Source: Dehalococcoidia bacterium (GTDB taxonomy: Bacteria; Chloroflexota; Dehalococcoidia; GIF9; AB-539-J10). Taken from it: DNA of 10,556 nt. Shown here piece by piece: positions 1 through 7,144 of the stretch. The position numbers and the translations under genes were made by a program. The DNA lies in NCBI GenBank assembly GCA_030602865.1, contig JAUVYX010000012.1, forward strand, positions 1-10,556, read 5' to 3'. Under the pieces are notes generated by a model, which was not told the DNA's origin, made no database searches, and worked only from the letters and a program-made list of their open reading frames with translations. How positions within the stretch are numbered: the stretch's first letter is position 1; each line of letters starts with the position of its first letter.

Positions 1-2022
1 TTTGTGGACCATCCATTACAAGCCGCTATGACACTGGGCGAATTACGTCTTGATGCAGAAACTCTGGCTGCTGCCTTGCTCCACGATGTTCCGGAGGATT
101 GCGGTATATCCCTGGAGGATATTGAGTTCGAATTTGGCTCACAGGTAAGTAGACTGGTTGATGGAGTCACAAAACTGAAGGGACTGGGATGGCGAAAAGA
201 AGCTGAGGGGTTAAGATCAAGGAGTCAAAATGAGAACCTGCGCAAGATGCTGGTGGCCATGTCAGAAGACTTAAGGGTGATTCTCATTAAATTGGCTGAT
301 AGGTTGCATAATATGCGTACTTTAGCTGCTTTACCTTCTAAGAAACGACATGATATCGCACAGGAAACCCTGGATATTTATGCGCCCCTGGCGCATCGCC
401 TGGGTATGCGTAGTGTGAAATGGCAACTGGAAGATCTGTCTTTTCGTTACCTGGAACCGAAGGAATATCGTCGAGTTTCGCGATTGATTGCTACGAAACT
501 GGAGGAGAGGGAGAAGTTCATTGATGAGGTGACAGAGACATTAAAGCAAAAACTGCATGAGGCTAATATAGAAGCGACGATTGTTGGCAGGCCGAAACAT
601 ATCTACAGTACGTACCAGAAGATAAAAAAATATGCTTTACAGGGCAAGGCTTTTAGTGATATTCATGATCTCTTTGCTCTCCGTGTACTGGTGGACTCAG
701 TCTCCGATTGCTATAAATCCCTGGGCGTAATTCACAATTATTGGCATCCCATAACCGAGGAATTTAATGATTATATTGCCAATCCGAAGGATAACGGCTA
801 TCAGTCTTTGCATACTACAGTAATGTGCAAGGGGACAACTCATCTGGAGATACAAATCAGGACTAATGAGATGCATCAAGTTGCCAAGTACGGGGTAGCT
901 GCGCATTGGCTTTACAAGGAAGGGGGAAAGGGGGAGGCTTCTTTTGAAAACGAGATTCCATGGCTGCATGAGATTAACGAGCTACGTGAGGAGATTGATA
1001 GCGAGGAGTTTGTGGAATCTGTAAAAAACGATGTCCTCTCTGGTCACGTGTACATATACTCCCCTAAGGGGGAGATAAAGGAATTGCCCAAAGGAGCTAC
1101 TCCTCTGGATTTCGCCTTTCGAATTCATACAGATCTTGGATATCGATGTATCGGGGCGAAGGTGAACGAACGCTTGATGCCACTGAATTACCAGCTAAAC
1201 AATGCTGATATTGTGGAGATAATTGCGGCTAAGACCGGAAAAGGGCCAAGTCTGGATTGGCTTAATCCCGCTCTTGGTTATATTAAGACGTCTCACTCCC
1301 GAAATAAAATCAGGCAGTGGTTCAACAAGCAGGAGCGAGGGCAAAATATAGAAAGGGGAAGGCAGCTCCTGGATAAAGAGTTTAAGCGGTTAGAGGTTGC
1401 CCCTGTTCGAATTGAGAAGCTAGCACGGCAATTCAAGTTTGCTAATACGGATGATTTTCTATCAACTCTTGGTTCAGGAGGTATCAACCTTGGGCAGGTG
1501 ATGCTGAAATTGAACGCAGAGCTAGAACCCCAGGAAGCAACGATCGAAATATCACCAATTAAAAAAATTACCCCTTCACAGGTGAAAGTTCTGGGAGTTG
1601 GCAACCTGACTACACGGTTAGCTGCTTGTTGCCACCCCTTGCCAGGGGATAGAATTATCGGGTATATTACACAGGGTAGAGGAATTACCATACATCAAAA
1701 AGATTGTTTAAATATTATTAATGAAGAGGAAAAGGAGAGGTTAGTCGCAGTTAGCTGGGGGGATGTGGAGGAGTTATATCCAGTGAATATTCAGGTTGAC
1801 TCATGGGATAGAGTTGGCTTGCTTCGCGATATCAGCCATGTGCTGGCTGAAGAAGGTGCGAATATTACTGATTTTAAAATGGCAGAACGTGATAGTATTA
1901 GGTCTATGTATGTTACAATGCAGATAAAGAGTGTTGCCCAATTGAATAAAATAATGTCGAAGATACAGTCAGTAGGGAGTGTGATGGCTGTATTCAGGAA
2001 AGGGGATAGAAATGCCAGTTAG
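1..2022 (+). CDS. rel: Bifunctional (p)ppGpp synthetase/hydrolase, Rel/SpoT family (5' end cut off)
   Basis: Makes (p)ppGpp from GTP/GDP and ATP and hydrolyses it, setting the stringent response. The frame is open at base 1; compared with B. subtilis Rel about 45-50 N-terminal residues lie outside. Counting residues from base 4, the HD hydrolase domain comes first: H3 of the HP motif, HDVPED at 27-32 and the LHNMRT motif with N103 and T106, so the hydrolase site looks intact apart from unseen N-terminal residues. The synthetase domain follows (about 195-310) with GRPKHIYS, the Asp of HDLFALR, NGYQSLHT and the Glu of EIQIRT. Then come TGS (about 345-410, IHTDLG), a conserved CCHP motif near 1627-1638 and a C-terminal ACT domain (about 592-668). 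The charge motif in the synthetase is EFND at 760-771, neither RXKD nor EXDD. The 3' end overlaps rpsT by 11 bases. Family assignment is very secure; dual activity is inferred from motifs. Confidence 0.96.
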   Translation, partial: FVDHPLQAAMTLGELRLDAETLAAALLHDVPEDCGISLEDIEFEFGSQVSRLVDGVTKLKGLGWRKEAEGLRSRSQNENLRKMLVAMSEDLRVILIKLADRLHNMRTLAALPSKKRHDIAQETLDIYAPLAHRLGMRSVKWQLEDLSFRYLEPKEYRRVSRLIATKLEEREKFIDEVTETLKQKLHEANIEATIVGRPKHIYSTYQKIKKYALQGKAFSDIHDLFALRVLVDSVSDCYKSLGVIHNYWHPITEEFNDYIANPKDNGYQSLHTTVMCKGTTHLEIQIRTNEMHQVAKYGVAAHWLYKEGGKGEASFENEIPWLHEINELREEIDSEEFVESVKNDVLSGHVYIYSPKGEIKELPKGATPLDFAFRIHTDLGYRCIGAKVNERLMPLNYQLNNADIVEIIAAKTGKGPSLDWLNPALGYIKTSHSRNKIRQWFNKQERGQNIERGRQLLDKEFKRLEVAPVRIEKLARQFKFANTDDFLSTLGSGGINLGQVMLKLNAELEPQEATIEISPIKKITPSQVKVLGVGNLTTRLAACCHPLPGDRIIGYITQGRGITIHQKDCLNIINEEEKERLVAVSWGDVEELYPVNIQVDSWDRVGLLRDISHVLAEEGANITDFKMAERDSIRSMYVTMQIKSVAQLNKIMSKIQSVGSVMAVFRKGDRNAS

Positions 2023-2308
2023 TAAGGCAAATATTAAATCAGCAACGGGCGTAGAGGCAAAGAGATTGCGGAATCGATTGATGCGCAGCAAATATAAAAC
2101 TAGCCTGACTAAAGTAGGAGGGCTTATTGCCTCAAATGAATTAGAATTGGCACAGCGAGAGGCTGTGGCGGCTATGAGTAACATAGACAAGGCAGCCAAG
2201 AAAAATGTTATTCATAAGAATAAGGGAGCTAACCTGAAATCTAAGCTGGATAAAAAGCTGAATAAGGCCAAGTCAGTACGCGATTCTAAAAATTCCGAAA
2301 CAAAGTAA
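2012..2308 (+). CDS. rpsT: 30S ribosomal protein S20
   Basis: S20 is a primary 16S rRNA-binding protein of the small subunit. The 98-residue product is Lys/Arg/Ala-rich and helical, and carries the family core: a basic N-terminal helix with RLRNRLMRSKYKT, then IDKAAKKNVIHKNKGANLKS and a basic C-terminal tail. The length is slightly above the usual 85-90 because of a charged tail (about residues 88-98). The ATG lies inside the last codons of rel (11-base overlap in another frame), with a purine-rich AGGAAAGGGG at 1996-2005 as likely ribosome binding site. The overlap suggests translational coupling and one transcript for the stringent-response enzyme and a ribosomal protein. Confidence 0.96.
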   Translation: MPVSKANIKSATGVEAKRLRNRLMRSKYKTSLTKVGGLIASNELELAQREAVAAMSNIDKAAKKNVIHKNKGANLKSKLDKKLNKAKSVRDSKNSETK

Positions 2309-2319
2309 GGAGACGGATA

Positions 2320-2403
2320 ATGATAGTATTCAAAGTAGTCACATGCTTATTTTATGGGGCGATGGCTATTGGCATGGTGCTTGCATTGATAGCGATGATA
2401 TAA
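2320..2403 (+). CDS. Putative 27-residue single-span membrane microprotein
   Basis: A short frame begins at ATG 2320, seven bases after AAGGAG (2307-2312), one of the best ribosome binding sites in the window, and ends at TAA 2401-2403. The peptide starts MIVFKVVTCLFYGAM and runs on as IGMVLALIAMI; apart from Lys5 it has no charged residue and could form one membrane helix. It lies 11 bases after the rpsT stop on the same strand, so it would be made from the rel-rpsT transcript. I do not recognise a family and assign no function. Strong binding site, uniform hydrophobicity and operon position favour a real gene; the short length and lack of a visible homologue leave chance open. Confidence 0.45.
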   Translation: MIVFKVVTCLFYGAMAIGMVLALIAMI

Positions 2404-2444
2404 GATAGCGAAGAGCAGAGTTATCAGGGTTACCTTTATATTAC

Positions 2445-3026
2445 CTAATCCTTTTTGGTGATGATCTCTTTGATAAAATATTGGTGGAATCTGAAGTCGC
2501 CGCTCAATTCCGGATGAAAGGCTGTTGCTAACATATTTTCTTGTCTGGCGGCAATAATGGTGCCATCGGATAATCTTGCCAGAATTTCCACTTTCGGTCC
2601 TGCTTTTGTGATGGATGGAGCACGAATAAATATGGTCTTGAAAAGGCTGTCACCCAGAACCGGAATAACAAGGTCAGTTTCAAAGCTGTTTATCTGTCTA
2701 CCAAAGGCGTTACGTTTGACATTAATGTCCATAACTGACAGAGTAGCTTCTTCGTGACTAGAAGAAGTTTTCCCCAGGCAGATCAACCCGGCGCATGTAC
2801 CCCAAATAGGCAATCCATTCAGTGCTAGCTCTTGTAGGACATTGAATATATCGAAGCTGTGCATTAGCTTAAGAAGAGTACTGCTCTCCCCGCCGGGGAT
2901 GATAAGGCCATCTAAATCCTTAAGCTGATCAGGCAATCGAATTGGCAAAGCGGAGGCTCCCAATTGTTGCATGATGCCGATATGCTCTATAAAGGCTCCT
3001 TGTAGAGCTAATACTCCGATTTTCGT
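2445..3026 (-). CDS. pdxT: PLP synthase glutaminase subunit PdxT, apparent ACG start
   Basis: Hydrolyses glutamine and passes ammonia to PdxS for pyridoxal 5'-phosphate synthesis. Class I (triad) amidotransferase features, counted from the proposed start: the first strand KIGVLALQGAF, oxyanion segment PGGESSTL at 44-51, nucleophile Cys78 in WGTCAGL, and His171/Glu173 in FHPEL. The 193-residue length fits the family (B. subtilis 196). The conserved first strand is present in the DNA, but no ATG, GTG or TTG opens it: upstream in frame are TAG, then GGT AAG GAG AAA ACA GCT ACG AAA ATC. The family's usual MKIGVLALQG aligns its Met with ACG at 3024-3026, nine bases from AAGGAG. The first ATG (2972) would remove 18 residues including the LQG strand and lacks a binding site. 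It lies downstream of purF on the same strand; pdxS is not in the window. Identity is secure; the start is inferred. Confidence 0.93.
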   Translation of the reverse strand, partial: TKIGVLALQGAFIEHIGIMQQLGASALPIRLPDQLKDLDGLIIPGGESSTLLKLMHSFDIFNVLQELALNGLPIWGTCAGLICLGKTSSSHEEATLSVMDINVKRNAFGRQINSFETDLVIPVLGDSLFKTIFIRAPSITKAGPKVEILARLSDGTIIAARQENMLATAFHPELSGDFRFHQYFIKEIITKKD

Positions 3027-3035
3027 AGCTGTTTT

Positions 3036-3041
3036 CTCCTT
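3036..3041 (-). promoter_or_regulatory. Ribosome binding site of pdxT
   Basis: AAGGAG on the minus strand, nine bases before the ACG codon that aligns with the family's initiator Met and 63 bases before the first in-frame ATG. It is the main evidence for placing the pdxT start at 3026 rather than at 2972. Confidence 0.65.
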
Positions 3042-3076
3042 ACCCTATCACTATGGGTTGTAAACCCGCGGCAACC
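3042..3076 (-). other. Overlapping small inverted repeats in the purF-pdxT gap
   Basis: In the 96-base gap between purF and pdxT the segment next to the pdxT binding site has three overlapping short pairings: GGGTT/AACCC (3055-3059 with 3063-3067, loop of three), GGTTG/CAACC (3056-3060 with 3072-3076) and ACCC/GGGT (3042-3045 with 3055-3058). They share arms and cannot all form at once. Stems are only four or five pairs and no U-tract follows, so this is not a convincing terminator. An effect on pdxT translation is possible but unproven. Confidence 0.2.
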
Positions 3077-3122
3077 TAAAAAGTTCCATGAAAAGTTAGT
3101 CCCCTCTGTACCTGTCAGGGAT

Positions 3123-4505
3123 TTATACTGCTTCCAGAGCAAGCTTGGGCATTTCTCTTTGTACAGGTATGGGATAGTCATTATTGAAGCAAGCCAGGCA
3201 GAAGGTATCCCTGGGCAATCCTATCGCCTGTAGCAAGCCATCCAGGCTGAGATAACCGAGCGAATCAGCTCCCAGATATTCCTTGATCTCTGAGACACTC
3301 TTCCTGGCAGCGATGAGTTCCCTTTCCGTGGCCATATCTACTCCCAGAAAACAGGGATGACGAATGGGAGGGCAACAAATACGGAGATGGACTTTGCTGG
3401 CACCTGCTTTTTTAAGCAGGGCTACTATCTTGGGAGTGGTGGTTCCTCGGACAATGCTGTCATCGACGACCACCAGACGCTTCCCTGCTATGATTTCGGA
3501 GAGAGGATTGAATTTAAGCCTGACACCAATGTCTCTCAGCCTCTGGTCAGGCATGATGAAAGTGCGTCCCACATAGCGGTTCTTGATTAGACCCTCGCAG
3601 TAAGGTATCCCTGAGGCTTTGGAATAACCAATCCCGGCAGCAGTGGCAGAATCAGGAACGCCAATGACCAGGTCTGCCTCCACAGGATATTCTTTAGCCA
3701 GCAACTCACCCATAGCCTGCCTGGTACTGTACACAAGCTTGCCATGAATTGAACTATCCGGGCGTGCAAAGTAGACATATTCAAAAATGCACAGAGCTTT
3801 CCTGTGACTTTTCTGGGTGAAGGAGCTAATCCCCGTCTTGTCGATGATGACGATTTCGCCGGGGTTGATTTCCCGGGAAAACTGGGCGCCAATGTGGTCC
3901 AGGGCACAGCTTTCGGATGCGATGACATACCCTCCATCTATAGTTCCCAGGCAGAGAGGTCTAACGCCCAGAGGGTCACGAACAGCGATGAGTTTATCAG
4001 CGGTCATGATGGTCATAGAATAGGCGCCCTGGAGGCGGTACATAGCGGAACTGATTTTGTCCTCCCAGCCTTTACCGGGGGAGGCCAGTATCAGATTGGC
4101 TATGACCTCAGAATCAGTGGAGCTATGAAAAATGTACCCCTGCTGCTTAAGTGTTTCACGAAGTAAGTCAACATTAATTATGTTACCGTTATGTGAAACT
4201 GCGATAAAGTTTTCTTGAGACCCGACTACAACAGGTTGTGCGTTGGCATGCTTACTGGAACCTTTAGTAGAATAAAGAGTGTGCCCAATGCTGATATGTC
4301 CCTTTAGTTGGCTAAGATTGCTCTCAGTAAAAGCTTGAGAGACCAGTCCCATCTTTGTGTGAAGCTTTACTTTAGTACCGTCAGCAACGGCGATCCCTGC
4401 GCTTTCCTGGCCGCGGTGCTGTTGGGCGAAGTGAGCCAAATAGGTAAGCCGGGCTATATCTATTCCTTGAGAATATATTCCAATAACACCACAAGTCTCA
4501 TGCAT
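3123..4505 (-). CDS. purF: Amidophosphoribosyltransferase (glutamine PRPP amidotransferase), Fe-S type
   Basis: Catalyses the first committed step of purine synthesis, PRPP plus glutamine to phosphoribosylamine. Numbering from ATG 4505 (460 residues), the N-terminal Ntn glutaminase begins at Cys5 (CGVIGI) after a short propeptide, with QHRGQESAG, HNGN and SSTDSEV. The phosphoribosyltransferase half has IKNRYVGRTFI and the PRPP loop VVDDSIVRGTTT (346-357). Four cysteines, 239, 385, 436 and 439, match the spacing of the 4Fe-4S ligands of B. subtilis PurF. A marked oddity is Leu77 in GHTLYSTKG, where the family has Arg (GHxRYxTxG). An in-frame TTG at 4518-4520 would add five residues, but the promoter at 4526-4554 would start transcription at or after it, so I prefer the ATG. 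Neither start has a clear Shine-Dalgarno. It is followed by pdxT and diverges from rpsO. Confidence 0.96.
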   Translation of the reverse strand: MHETCGVIGIYSQGIDIARLTYLAHFAQQHRGQESAGIAVADGTKVKLHTKMGLVSQAFTESNLSQLKGHISIGHTLYSTKGSSKHANAQPVVVGSQENFIAVSHNGNIINVDLLRETLKQQGYIFHSSTDSEVIANLILASPGKGWEDKISSAMYRLQGAYSMTIMTADKLIAVRDPLGVRPLCLGTIDGGYVIASESCALDHIGAQFSREINPGEIVIIDKTGISSFTQKSHRKALCIFEYVYFARPDSSIHGKLVYSTRQAMGELLAKEYPVEADLVIGVPDSATAAGIGYSKASGIPYCEGLIKNRYVGRTFIMPDQRLRDIGVRLKFNPLSEIIAGKRLVVVDDSIVRGTTTPKIVALLKKAGASKVHLRICCPPIRHPCFLGVDMATERELIAARKSVSEIKEYLGADSLGYLSLDGLLQAIGLPRDTFCLACFNNDYPIPVQREMPKLALEAV

Positions 4506-4525
4506 AGTAGCTGTTGCCAAGGGAA

Positions 4526-4554
4526 ATTATAGACTGATATGCCCTTACGGTCAA
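4526..4554 (-). promoter_or_regulatory. Sigma-70-type promoter of purF
   Basis: On the minus strand TTGACC (4549-4554) and a perfect TATAAT (4526-4531) are separated by exactly 17 bases. The expected start point is near 4518-4520, giving a leader of about 13-15 bases before ATG 4505 with no Shine-Dalgarno, or a leaderless message if translation begins at TTG 4520. Confidence 0.75.
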
Positions 4555-4572
4555 TCCGCTGTTGTACGGTTA
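4545..4572. repeat. Pair of TACGGT direct repeats between the divergent promoters
   Basis: TTACGGTCA (4545-4553) and GTACGGTTA (4564-4572) agree at seven of nine positions and start 19 bases apart, about two helical turns. The first copy overlaps the purF -35 box, so a repressor site is conceivable. With only two short copies, chance is a serious alternative. Confidence 0.2.
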
Positions 4573-4581
4573 CTCTAATTC

Positions 4582-4610
4582 CATACAGTGTTTTCTTTTT
4601 GTGTTATAAT
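4582..4610 (+). promoter_or_regulatory. Extended -10 promoter of the rpsO-pnp-dap unit
   Basis: A perfect TATAAT (4605-4610) is preceded by TG at the extended -10 position (4602-4603). Seventeen bases upstream the -35 position reads CATACA, matching consensus only in its last three bases, as is common when an extended -10 is present. The expected start is near 4616-4618, leaving a leader of about 25 bases with a GAGGT binding site before rpsO. Confidence 0.7.
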
Positions 4611-4641
4611 AGCCCACTAATTATAAAGAATAAGAGGTAGT

Positions 4642-4908
4642 ATGCTAAATAAAGAAGGAAAACTGGATATTATAAAACAATATAGAATTAAGGAGGGTGA
4701 TAGCGGCTCTGCTGGAGTTCAAGTAGCATTGTTAACTAAAAGAGTCACTCTATTAACAGATCATCTCAAAGTACACTCACATGATTGTCATTCACGTCGT
4801 GCACTTTATTCACTACTGGGTAAGCGTCGACGCTTTCTATCTTATCTTAACAAAACGGATATCGAGCGATATTATTCTCTCCTTGACAAGTTGGGCATCC
4901 GAAAGTAA
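4642..4908 (+). CDS. rpsO: 30S ribosomal protein S15
   Basis: S15 binds the central domain of 16S rRNA early in small-subunit assembly. The 88-residue length is typical. Family features visible are VQVALLTKRVTLLTDHLKVH, the HSRRALYSLLGKRRRFLSYL segment and the C-terminal YSLLDKLGIRK. The usual GSPEVQ in the first loop reads GSAGVQ here. ATG 4642 follows GAGG (4634-4637) at four bases and sits just downstream of a strong promoter. Pairing with pnp ten bases later is the classic rpsO-pnp arrangement known from many bacteria. In E. coli S15 represses its own translation through a leader structure; the leader here is only about 25 bases, so that mechanism is not evident. Confidence 0.97.
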   Translation: MLNKEGKLDIIKQYRIKEGDSGSAGVQVALLTKRVTLLTDHLKVHSHDCHSRRALYSLLGKRRRFLSYLNKTDIERYYSLLDKLGIRK

Positions 4909-4918
4909 GGAGAGGATT

Positions 4919-7117
4919 ATGACTGAGATTTTCGAATGTTCAATAGCAGGGCGTACTCTTAAGCTCGAAACAGGACACCTCGCACGACAAGCAAATGGTG
5001 CGGTCCTTGTTCAGTATGGGGATACAATTGTATTAACCACTGTATGTGCATCGGCAGATACAACAGATAAACTTGATTTTGTACCATTAACTGTAGACTA
5101 TGAAGAGAAACTCTATGCGGCTGGTAAAATACCAGGCAGCTTCTTTAGGCGTGAAGGTCGTCCCGGCACAGAGGCAATATTGAATTGTCGTTTCATCGAT
5201 CGCGGTTTACGTCCCCTCCTTTCAAAGAAATTTAATCATGAAACGCAGGTAATAGCTACTGTCCTTTCTGCTGATATGGAGAGTGACCCTGCTATTTGCG
5301 CTACCATCGGCGCCTCGGCAACTTTAGGTATCTCCGATATTCCCTTTGCTGGCCCGATATCAGTTGTTCACGTTGGTTATATTGATGGTGATTTTATCCT
5401 GAATCCCACATTGCCACAAATAGAGAAGTGTTTATTGGATATAGCTGTTGTTAGCACCGAGCAAAGCGTTGTTATGGTGGAGGCAGATGCCAAAGAAGTT
5501 TCAGAGGAGTTGGTGTTGAAAGCCATTGAGCTCGGTCATAACACAAATCAAGAGATTATCAAGCTTCAGAAGAAATTCCAGGAAGTTTATGGCAAAAAGA
5601 AAATAGTACTCGAAGTTCAAGAATTAGCTCCTGAACTCTGTAACAGTGTAAGTGCCCTGTTTGATAGTAAATTGGAGGCTGCTTTAACTCAGGCAGATAA
5701 GACTAAACGTGCACAGGCTCTGAGGATGCTTGCAACTGAATTACAACATGACTTGGCAGATAAATTCCCCGAAAATCAAATAACCCTAGCTTTTCAGACT
5801 CAGCTTAAAAAAGAGGTGAGGGGATGGATGTTACGACACCAGCAACATATTGATGGCCGTCCGGCTAGTAAAATTCGCCCTATCTCTTGTCAGGTTGGGA
5901 TATTACCCCGCACACATGGTTCTGCATTATTTGAACGTGGGGAAACCCAGGTATTAACCATTACAACCTTGGGGTCATCAAGACAGGAGCAGTCGCTGGA
6001 TGGGCTGGGTTTAAAAAATACCAAGCGTTTTATGCACCATTATAATTTTACCCCATTTTCTACAGGGGAGGTAAAAAGAACAGGATCAACAGGGAGACGG
6101 GAGATTGGCCATGGAGCCCTTGGAGAGCGTGCCATTAGACCAATATTACCTTCTGAAGAGGATTTCCCCTATACCATCCGCCTTGTCTCAGAGGTGCTTG
6201 GGTCCAACGGCAGCACTTCCATGGCAAGTACTTGTGCTTCGGCTCTATCTCTGATGGATGCTGGCGTGCCTATCAAAACACCAGTAGCTGGCATCGCCAT
6301 GGGATTAATCATGGGGGAAGAGGGGAAACATATCATTCTGACAGACATCGAAGGATTTGAAGACGCGAATGGGGATATGGATTTCAAGATTACTGGCACT
6401 ACTCAAGGGATCACAGCTTTGCAACTCGATATCAAGCTTAAAGGCATGGATCTCGACATTTTATCAGAGGCCCTGAATATGGCTCGCCAAGCTCGTTTAG
6501 AGATATTGGATAAGATGGCTAATGCAATAAGTGCCAGCCGCTCAGAACTTAGTCCATATGCACCCAAGATGAGTAAAATAACTATCGATTCAAGTAAAAT
6601 TGGTTTAATTATCGGTCCTGGAGGCAAGACTATAAGGTCAATCACAGATGAAACAGGCTCCAGCATAGATGTGAAAAATGATGGTAGCATCATCATCGGT
6701 TCACCAAATGGAGAATCCGCACAAAAAGCAATTAAAATGATAGAGGACCTGACCCGTGAAGTAAAACCTGGAGATGTCTATACTGGAAAAGTCACTCGTA
6801 TATTAAACTTTGGTGCCATGGTGGAGATTCTTCCAGGAAAGGAAGGATTGGTCCATGTGAGCGAACTGGCTGATCAGTATGTCTCCAAAGTTGAAGACGT
6901 GGTTAAAGTGAACGATGAGATAACAGTAAAGGTTATCGAAATCGATAATATGGGTAGAATAAACCTGTCGCGCAGAGCAATACTGCAAGGCTCTTCCTAT
7001 ACGCCTAAAACTGAAGATAGAGGCTTCTCAGGTCCAAGAAATAATTCGCGTACCCGGCCGGATCGCCCAAACCGTTCCCCTAACAGGTACACCGAACATA
7101 ACAATAATACCCAGTAA
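4919..7117 (+). CDS. pnp: Polyribonucleotide nucleotidyltransferase (PNPase)
   Basis: Phosphate-dependent 3'-5' exoribonuclease, normally trimeric. From ATG 4919 the product has 732 residues: a first RNase PH-like core with FFRREGRPGTEAIL (about 75-88), a linking helical domain, a second RNase PH core with HHYNFTPFSTGE, TGRREIGHGALGERA and the acidic catalytic region around TQGITALQLDIK, a KH domain (about 553-612) with IGPGGK, an S1 domain (about 615-686) and an Asn/Pro/Arg-rich disordered tail (690-732). The frame stays open to 4781 inside rpsO, but the family start MTEIFECSIAGR and the AGGAGAGG at 4909-4916 fix the ATG. In the first core the usual TSRLIDRPxRPLF reads NCRFIDRGLRPLL, a mild divergence. 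It is translated just after rpsO, ten bases away, and leads into dapB. Confidence 0.97.
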   Translation: MTEIFECSIAGRTLKLETGHLARQANGAVLVQYGDTIVLTTVCASADTTDKLDFVPLTVDYEEKLYAAGKIPGSFFRREGRPGTEAILNCRFIDRGLRPLLSKKFNHETQVIATVLSADMESDPAICATIGASATLGISDIPFAGPISVVHVGYIDGDFILNPTLPQIEKCLLDIAVVSTEQSVVMVEADAKEVSEELVLKAIELGHNTNQEIIKLQKKFQEVYGKKKIVLEVQELAPELCNSVSALFDSKLEAALTQADKTKRAQALRMLATELQHDLADKFPENQITLAFQTQLKKEVRGWMLRHQQHIDGRPASKIRPISCQVGILPRTHGSALFERGETQVLTITTLGSSRQEQSLDGLGLKNTKRFMHHYNFTPFSTGEVKRTGSTGRREIGHGALGERAIRPILPSEEDFPYTIRLVSEVLGSNGSTSMASTCASALSLMDAGVPIKTPVAGIAMGLIMGEEGKHIILTDIEGFEDANGDMDFKITGTTQGITALQLDIKLKGMDLDILSEALNMARQARLEILDKMANAISASRSELSPYAPKMSKITIDSSKIGLIIGPGGKTIRSITDETGSSIDVKNDGSIIIGSPNGESAQKAIKMIEDLTREVKPGDVYTGKVTRILNFGAMVEILPGKEGLVHVSELADQYVSKVEDVVKVNDEITVKVIEIDNMGRINLSRRAILQGSSYTPKTEDRGFSGPRNNSRTRPDRPNRSPNRYTEHNNNTQ

Positions 7118-7144
7118 GCTCATCTGATTATAGGGAGGGAGTTG

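Noticed and set aside
1293..1691. 132-codon minus-strand frame inside rel
   Set aside because: It is antisense to the TGS-to-zinc-finger region of rel, has no recognisable domain, and is explained by codon composition of the real gene.
2404..2444. Bidirectional terminator between the small frame and pdxT
   Set aside because: Only trivial self-complementarity was found and no stem with a T-tract on either strand.
2557..2757. 66-codon plus-strand frame opposite pdxT
   Set aside because: It is antisense to conserved PdxT codons and has no recognisable domain.
3357..4166. Plus-strand open frames opposite purF, and a second minus-strand frame at 3587-3937
   Set aside because: All lie within purF, show no family resemblance, and purF itself is strongly supported by motifs throughout.
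4611..4641. S15-binding autoregulatory leader
   Set aside because: The predicted leader is only about 25 bases and shows no pseudoknot or three-way junction pattern.
4781..4918. N-terminal extension of PNPase starting inside rpsO
   Set aside because: It would overlap most of the second half of rpsO out of frame and resembles no PNPase N-terminus. MTEIFECSIAGR at 4919 with AGGAGAGG just upstream is the normal start.
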